A stretch of 64,000 nt of DNA from NCBI RefSeq assembly GCF_008274585.1, contig NZ_VTRT01000001.1, forward strand, positions 1,178,001 to 1,242,000, written 5' to 3'. Numbering within the stretch: position 1 is the first letter of the stretch; every line of letters starts with the position of its first letter. This document shows, piece after piece, positions 42,804 to 51,966 of this stretch. The notes under the pieces are model-generated. The model did not search any database. It was given only the letters and a program-made list of their open reading frames with translations, and was not told where the DNA came from. A program made the position numbers and the translations under genes. This stretch comes from Pedobacter sp. BS3. GTDB taxonomy: Bacteria; Bacteroidota; Bacteroidia; Sphingobacteriales; Sphingobacteriaceae.

Positions 42804-42940
42804 TTAAGAACATGTTTAAATTTCATAGATGTGATAATTGTGGATGGACAGTGAAGACACCGTCCATGGCTTCCTGCCGCTGCTGGTGTCCCCACCGGCA
42901 GCAATAAAACCATTGTTTCATGAAATTAAACATGTTCTTA
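42804..42940. mobile_element. MITE-like element with 22-bp inverted ends
   Basis: TTAAGAACATGTTTAAATTTCAT (23 bp, 42804-42826; first 20 shown in part) is matched by the inverted copy at 42920-42940 with a single-base gap. The ~93-bp centre contains ATGGACGGTGTC-type (42842-42870) and CTGCCG...CGGCAG (42877-42902) hairpins and no ORF. Size about 137 bp, as for a MITE. The right end supplies the TAA stop of the neighbouring gene at 42938-43249. Confidence 0.6.
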
Positions 42941-43249
42941 GATATCCTGCTGATGAAGAATTTTATATTGACGTAAAATTCTTGGGCGGCCCATAAAGAG
43001 GTATAACAAACCGGTTATACTGCATAGTACAATAAAGCCAATAGTCCACATTAGTTTTTCGACTGCTTTAATCCTTTTAGAGCCGTATATTTCATAAAGA
43101 CCGCAGATGATATAAACCAAAGTCGCTAAAAGGCTTACGATAAGAAACAATTGCGCCATTGGCAAATGCAGTATTTTCAAAAGCCCTCCTACAAGCCCGA
43201 TTATCAGGCTTGTAAAAAGGGCTGATTTAAAAAGAGTTGTCTTGGTCAT
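42938..43249 (-). CDS. Small membrane protein with GldL-like motif
   Basis: A 103-residue protein with about three hydrophobic helices. 'LIIGLVGGLLKILHLPMAQL' near 15-34 resembles the first helix of GldL, a proton-motive-force component of the T9SS motor, and of small GldL-related proteins. The remaining helices ('LFLIVSLLATLVYIICGLYE', 'WTIGFIVLCSITGLLYLFM') do not extend the likeness. It lacks the long cytoplasmic tail of true GldL, so it is not the motor subunit. Its stop codon comes from the end of the MITE-like element at 42804-42940, so its natural end may have been changed. Function unknown. Confidence 0.55.
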   Translation of the reverse strand: MTKTTLFKSALFTSLIIGLVGGLLKILHLPMAQLFLIVSLLATLVYIICGLYEIYGSKRIKAVEKLMWTIGFIVLCSITGLLYLFMGRPRILRQYKILHQQDI

Positions 43250-43291
43250 AATGAGGAAAGTTTAAAAAGAGCCTGTGCCTGACCTTTTACA

Positions 43292-44293
43292 TTACATCCC
43301 TGCAAAAACTAACAACCCTAATCCCACCACAAAGAACAGGAACATAGCCGTTAATAACGCGTTAGTTCCTTTCGGTGAATTTTTAAATTCCTTCCATACA
43401 AAAACGCCCCATAATGCGGCAATCAGGGTTGCGCCCTGGCCTAAGCCGTACGAAATGGCAGGGCCGGCCTTACCCGCAGCTATCAGATTCAGCGAGTTTC
43501 CTAAGCCCCAGATCAAACCTCCGAGTATACCGGTTAAATGTGTGCCAAACCCGCCTTTAAAATATTCAGCGTAGCTGGTTGGCGGACCAACAATCGGTTT
43601 CTTTATCAGGATGGTATTAAACACAAAGTTGCTCAGGAATATCCCTACAGAGAAAACAAACACGGCTGTGTACGGGGTCATTTTACCAACTGCCGGCGAA
43701 ACAAAGTTATCCAGATCCATACCGGCAGCAATAAAGCGGTAGAAGAAAGACATCAGGATACCTGCTACCAGCGATATAATGATACCCTTTGCTGAAACTT
43801 TCTGCTCGCCGGCGCTCTTCTTACCATAAGCAACGGCATTAATGATGATGGCAATTACCACAAGGGCAACACCCGCAAACAACAGGATAGGGTCGCCTTT
43901 TTCGGCAGCAGCGTAATTAACAATTACACCCAGCACCAGGGCAAGCCCAATAGCTACGGGGAATGCAACCGACATACCGGCTATGGCGATAGCGGCCGAA
44001 AACAGGATATTAGCGGCGTTAAAAATCACTCCGCCAATCAGGGCGCTCCCGATGTTTTCAGGATCAGCCTGACGGATATCATCCATAAAGCTGCGGCCTT
44101 CGCTGCCTATACTTCCTAATGTAAGGGCAGAAATAATGGAAAACAGCAGGATTCCAATGACGTAATCCCAGTAAAATAATTCAAAACGCCAGGTTTTACT
44201 GGCCAGTTTCTGTGTGTTGGCCCATGAGCCCCAGCATAGCATGGTTATCACGCAGAACACAATAGCAAGCGAATAATTTTCAATGATGAACAT
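43292..44293 (-). CDS. GRP-family sugar transporter (probable ribose uptake)
   Basis: A 333-residue inner membrane protein with about ten helices. Family motifs are 'VITMLCWGSWANTQKLA' at the N-terminus, 'GGVIFNAANILFSAAIAIAG' and 'GGLIWGLGNSLNLIAAGKAG'. This is the glucose/ribose uptake (GRP/RhaT-like DMT) family of Bacteroidetes and Firmicutes. It lies 30 bp downstream of the ADP-ribosylglycohydrolase gene and next to ribokinase, which points to ribose as substrate. The three genes form one operon. Confidence 0.82.
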   Translation of the reverse strand: MFIIENYSLAIVFCVITMLCWGSWANTQKLASKTWRFELFYWDYVIGILLFSIISALTLGSIGSEGRSFMDDIRQADPENIGSALIGGVIFNAANILFSAAIAIAGMSVAFPVAIGLALVLGVIVNYAAAEKGDPILLFAGVALVVIAIIINAVAYGKKSAGEQKVSAKGIIISLVAGILMSFFYRFIAAGMDLDNFVSPAVGKMTPYTAVFVFSVGIFLSNFVFNTILIKKPIVGPPTSYAEYFKGGFGTHLTGILGGLIWGLGNSLNLIAAGKAGPAISYGLGQGATLIAALWGVFVWKEFKNSPKGTNALLTAMFLFFVVGLGLLVFAGM

Positions 44294-44322
44294 GATATAA
44301 TTTGGTTAGTGTTATCGGTTTA

Positions 44323-45867
44323 TTACTTTGCAGGTTTATCAGAAAAAACAATATACGATATACCTCTTACATAATAGTTTTTATCGGGGTTAAGTATATT
44401 GATCCTTACCGTATGCTTTCCTTTTGGCAACGGATATTTCCAGAACAGCTCTAAACGGCGTGTGGTAAAATCGGTAGGCAGCTTAGCTGTTTCAATCTTC
44501 TTGCCATCCAGGTATAATTCGGCCTCAAAAACATAATCTTTATCAATATCATTCTTCTTTTTGGCTTCGCCACGAAGCATAAAGCCTGTACCGTCAAAAT
44601 CAAAGGAAAAATCTTTTTTGATATTTCCCCGGATATCCTTAACGGCTACAGGATACATATCCGGAAAGCTTTTTTCAAACCGTACGGCCTTTGGAGCCTG
44701 TACCGGGATGGTCACCTTTCCGGCATCAACCTTACCGCCATTGCGTTTAACATTTTCGAGCGCATGCTTAAAGCCGATATCATAAACCCGGTTTAGCGAG
44801 ATGGTAGTGTATTTAAAATCAATATCTTCGGCGCCTTGCAGGCCAGATTTCCAGTAATCGGGAATTTTGCTGTAGCCGAGTAAGGTTCCCAATATTCCAC
44901 CTACTGACGATGGATTACAATCGGCATCCTGGCCTGAGCGGGTTGCAATTTCGAGTGATTTGCCAAAATCGCCGTTGCCGTACAATAAGCCCATTACCAC
45001 GTACGCTGAATTGATGGTAGCATCAATATCGAAGGAATTAAATATCCCGTTAGGACAGCTCCGGTCATTAGACCATTTTTTCTGCAATTCGAACCAGGTT
45101 TGATGCCAGTCATCAGGATATTGCTTATGCCAGCTGATCACATCCGAGATACACTGATAGTAATCGCTTTGCTGTGGTATGGTTTTTAAAGCTTCGGATA
45201 TGATGAAAGGAATATCATCAGAAACAAAGGCCAGACTGTATAAGGCGCCGATATATACGCCGCCGTACCAGCCGTCGCCATAGTTCATGATATGGCCTAT
45301 TTTATCGCTGATAGCAGAAGCGGCATTAGGCATACCGGGACTCATTAATCCGGCATAATCTGCTTCTATCTGGTAGTCTATACAATCGGCGTGAGGATTA
45401 TTGAGCCAGTGCCCGGACTCCGGCGCCTTTATCCCGTTAAGGATATTATACCGGGCGGCCTGGTTGGCATGCCAGAGCTTATACCCGGCTTTGGCAAACG
45501 CGTTGGCAAATGAATCGACCGGCGCATCCAGGCCCAGGCGCTCAAACACATCCACAAAGGTGAGGTCCATATACAGATCATCGTACAAACCAGGATCCTG
45601 GATCATGGTTTCTTTAATATATCCCTGATGCCATACCAGCGGCTGGTAATTCTGGATAAAGGTTCCGTTAAACTTAAATTCATACGGGCCACCATAAGTT
45701 ACGCCGATGGTTTGTCCGGCCCAGCCTCCTTTTATTTTATCCTGCAATTGCTCATTGGTAAACGTAACGGTTTTGGGTAACGATGTTGTGCTCTTTTTAG
45801 CTGTTTGGGCGTTACTGCTCATCATCCAGCATAAAAGCAACGTATAACAAAAAGTGAATTTATTCAT
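44323..45867 (-). CDS. Exported ADP-ribosylglycohydrolase-family protein
   Basis: A 514-residue protein with a signal peptide (about 1-21, ending SSNAQ). The ADP-ribosylglycohydrolase fold has 'LQDKIKGGWAGQTIGVTYGG' near 42-61, the metal-binding 'YDDLYMDLTFVDVFERLG', and 'SGQDADCNPSSVGGILGTLL' (second acidic metal motif) near 307-326. A C-terminal beta domain of about 110 residues follows. Between transporter and ribokinase, it probably releases ribose from an ADP-ribose- or nucleoside-type compound in the periplasm. That link is inferred. The presence of a signal peptide on this normally cytoplasmic family is notable. Confidence 0.85.
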   Translation of the reverse strand: MNKFTFCYTLLLCWMMSSNAQTAKKSTTSLPKTVTFTNEQLQDKIKGGWAGQTIGVTYGGPYEFKFNGTFIQNYQPLVWHQGYIKETMIQDPGLYDDLYMDLTFVDVFERLGLDAPVDSFANAFAKAGYKLWHANQAARYNILNGIKAPESGHWLNNPHADCIDYQIEADYAGLMSPGMPNAASAISDKIGHIMNYGDGWYGGVYIGALYSLAFVSDDIPFIISEALKTIPQQSDYYQCISDVISWHKQYPDDWHQTWFELQKKWSNDRSCPNGIFNSFDIDATINSAYVVMGLLYGNGDFGKSLEIATRSGQDADCNPSSVGGILGTLLGYSKIPDYWKSGLQGAEDIDFKYTTISLNRVYDIGFKHALENVKRNGGKVDAGKVTIPVQAPKAVRFEKSFPDMYPVAVKDIRGNIKKDFSFDFDGTGFMLRGEAKKKNDIDKDYVFEAELYLDGKKIETAKLPTDFTTRRLELFWKYPLPKGKHTVRINILNPDKNYYVRGISYIVFSDKPAK

Positions 45868-45923
45868 GTCGGTTTATAATCTTTAGGTTAAATAATTGAA
45901 CAATAGTGCGTGTAATGCGCTGT

Positions 45924-46847
45924 TTATTTTTCAATGCTGATAAAGGTGTCCAGCTCACGTTTGTACGGCGCAGACGATTGGGCTCCCAAACGGGTTACTG
46001 AAATTGCCGAAGCATTGCAGGCAAAGGCCACAGCCTCAAGCATGCTTTTGTTTTGCGATAAGGCAACTACCAGCGCACCGTTGAACACATCTCCGGCGGC
46101 GGTGGTATCTACAGCTTCTACCTTTACGGCTGGTACGTGTGTAAACTCATCTTCATGCAGCACCAGGGCGCCATTTTGTCCCAGGGTGATGATTACCGTT
46201 TTAACGCCTTTATCGCAGATGATACGTGCTGCTTTTTTAGCGCTTTCCATATCGTTAACCTGTACGCCCGAAAGCATTTCGGCTTCGGTTTTGTTAGGCG
46301 TGATAATGGATATCTTTCGTAGCAGATCATCGGGAAGCTCACAGGCCGGCGCCGGGTTTAACACTACTTTCACGCTTTTCTCGGCAGCGGTAGAGGCTAC
46401 GTATTGCACTGTTTCAAGCGGTATCTCCAGCTGCATTAAAACTATTGCGGCCTGCTCTATTACGGCCTGTGCTTTCTGCAAATCGCCGGCATTGAGTGCT
46501 GCATTTGCACCCGAAGCTACCACAATACAGTTCTCGGCATCTTTATCCACCGTAATAAGGGCTACGCCCGATGGATTTTTGGAATCAGACAACAGGTATG
46601 AGGTATTGATACCTTCGTCTTCAAACAATTGTACAGACTGACGACCAAAAATATCGTTGCCTGTTTTACAAATAAAGGTTACATTGCCTCCAAGCCTGGC
46701 CGCGGCAACAGCCTGGTTGGCACCCTTGCCACCAGGATTCATGAAAAACGTACCTCCTAAAATTGTTTCACCGGCTGCAGGTAAATGATCGGCTTTGATA
46801 ACCATGTCGGTATTAGAACTACCTACAACTAAAACCATTGGATTCAT
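45924..46847 (-). CDS. rbsK: Ribokinase
   Basis: A 307-residue PfkB-family kinase. 'VVGSSNTDMVIKADHLPAAG' and 'GGTFFMNPGGKGANQAVAAA' (N-terminal PfkB signature) are followed by 'VDTTAAGDVFNGALVVAL' near 245-262 with the catalytic Asp in the GAGD-like 'AAGD' motif. It phosphorylates D-ribose at C5 in the cytoplasm. ATG at 46847 (MNPMVLVV) is preferred, since an upstream in-frame ATG at 46871 sits 2 nt after a TACTTTTA -7-like element. It is the first gene of the ribose operon. Confidence 0.9.
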   Translation of the reverse strand: MNPMVLVVGSSNTDMVIKADHLPAAGETILGGTFFMNPGGKGANQAVAAARLGGNVTFICKTGNDIFGRQSVQLFEDEGINTSYLLSDSKNPSGVALITVDKDAENCIVVASGANAALNAGDLQKAQAVIEQAAIVLMQLEIPLETVQYVASTAAEKSVKVVLNPAPACELPDDLLRKISIITPNKTEAEMLSGVQVNDMESAKKAARIICDKGVKTVIITLGQNGALVLHEDEFTHVPAVKVEAVDTTAAGDVFNGALVVALSQNKSMLEAVAFACNASAISVTRLGAQSSAPYKRELDTFISIEK

Positions 46848-46937
46848 ATTCAAAATTCTTTTTTTAATCATATAAAAGTAGTTTTAGTTCACAACGGTCA
46901 TTTACCAATAATTGCCAGATTCGGATAATCCTAAATT

Positions 46938-46951
46938 ACTATAAATATAGT
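46938..46951. promoter_or_regulatory. 14-bp palindrome in the divergent rbsK / 47027 promoter region
   Basis: ACTATA-AA-TATAGT lies in the 155-bp gap between rbsK (minus) and the next plus-strand gene. It is a plausible operator, with nothing more to support it than its position. Confidence 0.3.
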
Positions 46952-47026
46952 TTTTTATCCAATTTTATTTGAATTTATTAATTAATAACCTCAATTTTAT
47001 TAACCCTAAGGGATAATCATAAAGCT

Positions 47027-48574
47027 ATGAGCAAAACCAATACCCTAACACTGTTAATTAATTCACTGTCTAAAGGCGAGAAACGTTATTTTAAGCTCTA
47101 CACCTCTTTACAGCAGGGCTCTAAAGATTACCTGTATCTTTTTGAGCTGTTTGAAAAAGGCAGCGATTCTATAGCTGATATTAGAGAGGCTTTTCTGCAA
47201 AAACGGCCTAAAGCATCGTACGAAGCAACCAGCAAATACCTGTATAAGATCATTACAGATTGCATGCTGCATTTACGTACCGAAAAGGATATTACCACCA
47301 AACTGGTAACCGCTTTGCTGAAAGCAAACATCATGTTTGAAAAATCACTATACGAGGAAGGGTTTAAGCAATTGCAAAAAATACAGGCTACGGCCGAAGA
47401 GTTCGAGCTGTATATTATAGAATTATGGGCGGCACGGCTGGAGCTTTATTACCTCTGCAACCTGAACTTTCATACCATTACCGAGCCGGAGCTGATACAA
47501 AAGCAGATGAACATTGCAGACCTGCTGAAATATGCCCGCAATGCGCACCAGCATACTTCGTTATACGAGCTGCTGCGTCACCGTTTGCTATACAAAGGCA
47601 GCGTACGAACGCCTCAGCAAAAAGAGGAGCTGAATGACCTGGTGGTAAGCGAGCTGAATATTGTTTCAAATCCTACAGCCGAAACGTTTGAAAGCCATAA
47701 GACCCACCTGTTGTTCCAGGCGCATTATTTTATTACTGTGAGCGATTATAAATCGGCCCTGAAAACATTTTATGAGCTTAACGATCTCTTTGAAGAGCAT
47801 AACTACTTGTGGGTTGATTCGCCTATGGATTACCTGTCTACGATAGAAGGTATCCTGGACAGCCTGCATACCATAAAAAGATACGACGAAATGCATTTCT
47901 TCCTGCAAAAGTTGCAGTTTCTTGAGAACCAGTCGGTATACTTTGAGATCATGGTACAACGCCTGGCTTTTATTTACACCATTGTGGGATACCTGGACCG
48001 TGGCGATTTTGACGAGGCCGAAGCCCTGAAAAAGCAATTTGAACAAACACTTTTCAAAAAGATACACCTGCTCGATATCAGCAAGCAGGCCGAGGTGTAC
48101 CTGTATACAGCGCTTATTTATATAGGCGGAAACAATATGCCTAAGGCACATTATTACCTCAACCGTATTTTACTGGAAAGCAAATTGTATTATGCATTAC
48201 CTGTTTATCGTACTTTCCGGCTGATACATTTATTGGTGCATTTTGAAATGGAAAATCACGATTACATTGAATACGAAACCCGCTCCATTAAACGCAGCCT
48301 GAGCAGCAGTCACAAAAGGGATTACCTGCTTGAAAAAATAGTGTTTAAGTTTATACAGCAGCCCGTACAGGCCTCCGGCAATAAAGGGCGACAGGCAATA
48401 TGGCAAAAATTCAAGCAGCAGTTTGACGCCATCAGCTCGGATAAATACGAGATACAACTGCTTAAAATATTTGATTTTGCTTCCTGGATAGAAGCCAAGC
48501 TTTGCCGCAAGCCTTTTGCTATCCTGCTGAAAGAAAAATACCAGAAAACAGTAGAAACTTATGCCGGAAATTAG
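47027..48574 (+). CDS. Large helical protein of unknown function
   Basis: A 515-residue soluble protein with no signal peptide or membrane segment. Its composition is helical and rich in Leu, Glu, Lys and Tyr, with repeated helix pairs ('HLLFQAHYFITVSDYKSALK', 'AEVYLYTALIYIGGNNMPKA') suggesting TPR-like repeats. The N-terminal ~80 residues have 'SKGEKRYFKLYTSLQQGSKD' and could be a helix-turn-helix-like domain, but this is weak. I recognise no family. It is divergent from the ribose operon. A regulator or scaffold is conceivable. Confidence 0.65.
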   Translation: MSKTNTLTLLINSLSKGEKRYFKLYTSLQQGSKDYLYLFELFEKGSDSIADIREAFLQKRPKASYEATSKYLYKIITDCMLHLRTEKDITTKLVTALLKANIMFEKSLYEEGFKQLQKIQATAEEFELYIIELWAARLELYYLCNLNFHTITEPELIQKQMNIADLLKYARNAHQHTSLYELLRHRLLYKGSVRTPQQKEELNDLVVSELNIVSNPTAETFESHKTHLLFQAHYFITVSDYKSALKTFYELNDLFEEHNYLWVDSPMDYLSTIEGILDSLHTIKRYDEMHFFLQKLQFLENQSVYFEIMVQRLAFIYTIVGYLDRGDFDEAEALKKQFEQTLFKKIHLLDISKQAEVYLYTALIYIGGNNMPKAHYYLNRILLESKLYYALPVYRTFRLIHLLVHFEMENHDYIEYETRSIKRSLSSSHKRDYLLEKIVFKFIQQPVQASGNKGRQAIWQKFKQQFDAISSDKYEIQLLKIFDFASWIEAKLCRKPFAILLKEKYQKTVETYAGN

Positions 48575-48677
48575 GTTCGCTTACTGTAGATGTAAAATAT
48601 TATTTGTTGTTTTTCTAACGTTTGACTTTTAACTTACCGGTAGCCTATATTTTGATGTATTTGCCTTGACGCTACCG

Positions 48678-48708
48678 TTTAGGCTTTACCATCTCTGAAA
48701 TAATTTTG
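48678..48708 (+). promoter_or_regulatory. Promoter upstream of rfbD
   Basis: TTTA (48678-48681), 19 nt, TAATTTTG (48701-48708). The -7 element is exact, the -33 is 3 of 4. It is 18 nt before the ATG at 48727 and is the first promoter seen in the polysaccharide locus. Confidence 0.5.
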
Positions 48709-48726
48709 CTATGTTTAACCCGGTAT

Positions 48727-49608
48727 ATGAGCAAAGTAATTGTATTTGGTGCAGGCGGACAATTAGGACAATGCCTGCAACTGGTGTCGCAAAATAGTAA
48801 ATCCACTGGTTTGGAGTGGTATTTTCCGGCGGAGATCGAAGCCAATATCCTGGAACCTGATTTATTAAATGCGCTTTTTAAAGCATACAATCCGGATTTT
48901 TGTATAAACTGTGCAGCGTATACGGCTGTAGATAAGGCCGAAGACGATGTTGATACCGCCCGGTTAATTAATAAAACAGGTGCTGAAAACCTCGCCCGGC
49001 TTTGCGGTAAATATGGTGCAACCCTTGTCCATATCTCCACCGATTTTGTTTTTGAAGGCAACAGCGGTCGTATATTATCAGAAACCGATAAGGCTAAACC
49101 GGTTAATATTTACGGGCTGACCAAGCTGGAAGGCGAGCAGGCTGTAGCAGCATTTGCCGGCAAATATTATATCATCCGTACCAGTTGGTTGTATTCAGAA
49201 TATGGCAATAATTTCGTGAAAACCATGCTCAGGCTGGGCAGGGAGAAAGATTCGCTGAATGTTATTGCCGATCAGATTGGTACACCTACCTACGCGGTTG
49301 ATCTGGCTGCGTGTATCGTGCAGATCATGCAATCAGGTGTCCGGGGATATGGCGTTTATCATTATAGCAATGAGGGCGTTACGTCCTGGTATGATTTTGC
49401 TAAGGCGATCTTTGACCTGGCAGAAATTAATATTCCCGTATCTCCGGTAACCACAGATCAATACGTTACACGAGCTGTCCGCCCGGCATTTTCGGTGATG
49501 GACAAAAGTAAAATAAAAGAAGTGTTTTGCCTGACTATTCCCTATTGGCGGGATAGCCTGAAAATTTGCATACAGCATTTACAGGCATCGAATAATCTTG
49601 TGTCTTGA
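48727..49608 (+). CDS. rfbD: dTDP-4-dehydrorhamnose reductase
   Basis: A 293-residue SDR. 'IVFGAGGQLGQCLQLV' near 4-19 is the NADPH site, 'CINCAAYTAVDKAEDD' near 60-75, and the catalytic 'YGLTKLEGEQAV' (Y-x3-K) near 127-138. It makes dTDP-L-rhamnose from dTDP-4-dehydrorhamnose. ATG at 48727 was chosen; an earlier in-frame TTG (48706) would overlap the -7 element. Directly before rfbA (28 bp), but rfbB and rfbC are not in the window. Confidence 0.9.
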   Translation: MSKVIVFGAGGQLGQCLQLVSQNSKSTGLEWYFPAEIEANILEPDLLNALFKAYNPDFCINCAAYTAVDKAEDDVDTARLINKTGAENLARLCGKYGATLVHISTDFVFEGNSGRILSETDKAKPVNIYGLTKLEGEQAVAAFAGKYYIIRTSWLYSEYGNNFVKTMLRLGREKDSLNVIADQIGTPTYAVDLAACIVQIMQSGVRGYGVYHYSNEGVTSWYDFAKAIFDLAEINIPVSPVTTDQYVTRAVRPAFSVMDKSKIKEVFCLTIPYWRDSLKICIQHLQASNNLVS

Positions 49609-49636
49609 TTCTTGTATCTTGGTTCTGTAAAAATAT

Positions 49637-50509
49637 ATGAAAGGAATTATACTTGCCGGAGGCTCCGGTACACGTTTACACCCGCTTACACTGGCTACCA
49701 GCAAGCAAATGATGCCGGTTTATGATAAACCGATGATCTATTACCCGCTGTCTATCCTTATGCTGGCCGGAATTAAGGAAGTGCTGATCATATCCACACC
49801 GCACGATCTGCCGAACTTTGAACGTTTGCTGGGCGATGGTTCCCGTTTAGGATGCCGTTTTTCATACGCCGTGCAGCCGGAGCCGAATGGTTTGGCCCAG
49901 GCTTTTGTGATCGGCGAGGAATTTATCGGGAAAGATAGTGTAGCACTTATACTGGGTGATAATATTTTTTATGGCGATGGCCTTTCACAACAATTACAGC
50001 ATTTGACTGATCCGCAGGGAGGTGTGGTGTTTGCCTACCAGGTTTCCGACCCGGAGCGCTATGGGGTTGTTGAGTTTGATGCCCATAACAATGCACTTTC
50101 TATCGAAGAAAAGCCGGCGGAGCCAAAATCCAATTACGCCGTTCCCGGTTTGTATTTTTACGATAATTCGGTAATAGAGATCGCTAAAAACATCAAGCCA
50201 TCGCCACGCGGGGAGTATGAAATTACCGATGTAAACAAAGAGTACCTCAGGAGAAAGCAGCTTAAAGTCAGCATTTTAAGCCGTGGTACAGCCTGGCTGG
50301 ATACCGGTACATTTGCCTCGCTAATGCAGGCCGGACAATTTGTGCAGGTAATAGAAGAGCGACAAGGCCTTAAAATAGGATGTATTGAGGAGATTGCTTA
50401 CCGTATGGGATTTATTTCTGCGCAACAATTACAGCAAATTGCAGAGCCCCTGGTGAAGAGTGGTTATGGACAATATCTGCTGAAACTTGTTAAAAATAAA
50501 AACAACTGA
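49637..50509 (+). CDS. rfbA: Glucose-1-phosphate thymidylyltransferase
   Basis: A 290-residue nucleotidyltransferase. '[20 protein letters not shown]' and '[19 protein letters not shown]' are the glucose-1-phosphate thymidylyltransferase signature, with '[12 protein letters not shown]' near 109-120 carrying the metal-binding Asp. It makes dTDP-glucose, the first step to dTDP-rhamnose. The stop is 5 bp before the next start, so this is one transcription unit. Confidence 0.92.
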   Translation: MKGIILAGGSGTRLHPLTLATSKQMMPVYDKPMIYYPLSILMLAGIKEVLIISTPHDLPNFERLLGDGSRLGCRFSYAVQPEPNGLAQAFVIGEEFIGKDSVALILGDNIFYGDGLSQQLQHLTDPQGGVVFAYQVSDPERYGVVEFDAHNNALSIEEKPAEPKSNYAVPGLYFYDNSVIEIAKNIKPSPRGEYEITDVNKEYLRRKQLKVSILSRGTAWLDTGTFASLMQAGQFVQVIEERQGLKIGCIEEIAYRMGFISAQQLQQIAEPLVKSGYGQYLLKLVKNKNN

Positions 50510-50514
50510 TCCCT

Positions 50515-51774
50515 GTGCATAGCGACATCAGTATAGCGGTAATTGGTTTGGGATATGTCGGGTTGCCTCTAAGCCTGGCTTTTGCAAAGAAATATCCTGT
50601 AAAAGGATATGATATCAATGAAAAGCGTATCCGCGACTTGGAGAACGGGCATGATAGCACCAACCAGGTAAGCGGAAAGGCTCTGCAGGATTCTCACATA
50701 TACTTTACGAGTGATATAAATACCATTGCAGACTGCAACGTATACATTATAACGGTACCTACGCCGGTAGATCACTCCAAAAAGCCCGATCTGGCGCCCT
50801 TGCTGCAGGCATCGCAGCAGGTGGGTAACGTACTGAAAAAAGGCGATGTGGTGATTTACGAATCAACAGTTTACCCCGGTTGTACCGAAGAAGATTGCAT
50901 ACCGGTGTTAGAAGAAGCAAGTGGCTTAAGCTACAATCATGATTTCTTTTGCGGTTATTCGCCCGAACGGATCAGTCCCGGGGATGAACTTCACACACTT
51001 GAAAGTATTGTAAAGATAACATCCGGCTCAACTCCTGAAACAGCTGCATTTGTAGATGAGCTGTATGCTTCAATTATTACGGCCGGAACGTATAAAGCAC
51101 CTTCTATAAAGGTAGCTGAGGCTGCCAAAGCCATAGAAAATGCCCAGCGGGATGTTAATATCTCGTTTGTCAATGAGCTTTCGCTGATATGCGATAAAAT
51201 AGGCATAGACACCACAGATGTTATTGAGGCTGCAGCCACCAAGTGGAATTTCCTGAAGTTTAAGCCCGGCCTGGTGGGCGGGCATTGCATCGGTGTAGAT
51301 CCGTATTACCTGGCGCATAAGGCCGAATCGCTGGGGTATCATCCGGAGGTGATCTTATCCGGCAGACGGGTAAATGATTATATCAGCACTTTTATTGTCA
51401 ATAAGGTGGTTAAGCTGATGATAGAAAAAGGTAGCAATATCAAACAGTCAGGCGTGTTGGTGCTGGGTATCACCTTTAAAGAAAACTGTCCCGATATCCG
51501 TAACTCCAAAGTAGTGGATATTTACCGGGAGTTACAGCAGTTTGGAATGATGGTAGATGTGTACGATCCCTGTGCGGATAAAAGCGAGGTTCAGCAGCAG
51601 TATAACATCGATTTAATAGATGATATTTACGCTCACAACTACCACGCTGTTATTCTGGCGGTAGCGCATAAAGAATTTTTAGCTATTGATTTTGCCCGGC
51701 TAAAGCAAGCAGGAGCGATAATTTATGATACGAAGTCTGTTATCGACCGCCGGTGGGTAGATGCCAGGCTGTGA
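50515..51774 (+). CDS. UDP-N-acetylhexosamine 6-dehydrogenase (WbpO/TviB type)
   Basis: A 419-residue nucleotide sugar dehydrogenase starting GTG. 'IAVIGLGYVGLPLSLAFAKK' is the NAD site, the catalytic Cys is in 'GLVGGHCIGVDPYYLAHKA' near 256-274, and the central helix has 'EAAKAIENAQRDVNISFVNE'. The KWNF and PGLVGGHC spacing is that of UDP-GlcNAc/UDP-GalNAc dehydrogenases of the TviB/WbpO class. It oxidises C6 to the uronic acid. With the three following genes it matches the start of UDP-2,3-diacetamido uronic acid synthesis. The exact hexosamine cannot be told. Confidence 0.85.
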   Translation: MHSDISIAVIGLGYVGLPLSLAFAKKYPVKGYDINEKRIRDLENGHDSTNQVSGKALQDSHIYFTSDINTIADCNVYIITVPTPVDHSKKPDLAPLLQASQQVGNVLKKGDVVIYESTVYPGCTEEDCIPVLEEASGLSYNHDFFCGYSPERISPGDELHTLESIVKITSGSTPETAAFVDELYASIITAGTYKAPSIKVAEAAKAIENAQRDVNISFVNELSLICDKIGIDTTDVIEAAATKWNFLKFKPGLVGGHCIGVDPYYLAHKAESLGYHPEVILSGRRVNDYISTFIVNKVVKLMIEKGSNIKQSGVLVLGITFKENCPDIRNSKVVDIYRELQQFGMMVDVYDPCADKSEVQQQYNIDLIDDIYAHNYHAVILAVAHKEFLAIDFARLKQAGAIIYDTKSVIDRRWVDARL

Positions 51775-51839
51775 AGGCAGATGGTAAAGCTATGTAGAAA
51801 CCAGAATATAGATGCAAGAAACAAGAAATAACACTACCC

Positions 51840-51910
51840 AACTCCCCTCTCCCTGCGCCACCGCTAAAGCTAAGGCGGCACGCGGTTGGAGAAGGATTGG
51901 GGGTGAGGCT
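51840..51910. repeat. Dispersed CTCCCC...GGGGGTGAGG element with an insertion
   Basis: The two halves CTCCCCTCTCCCT and GGAGAAGGATTGGGGGTGAGG are separated by a ~30-bp piece (gcgccaccgctaaagctaag) with a partial hairpin. Other copies lack the piece. It lies in the gap before the aminotransferase gene, followed by an oligomer stretch (ACTTTTAACTTTCTACTTTT). Confidence 0.6.
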
Positions 51911-51966
51911 AAACAACGAACATATACAGAGTCTAACTTTTAACTTTCTACTTTTAACTTAGTGCC

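Noticed and set aside
42938-43249. Small membrane protein as the true T9SS motor subunit GldL
   Set aside because: It shares only the first helix motif and lacks the long cytoplasmic region and gldKMN neighbours.
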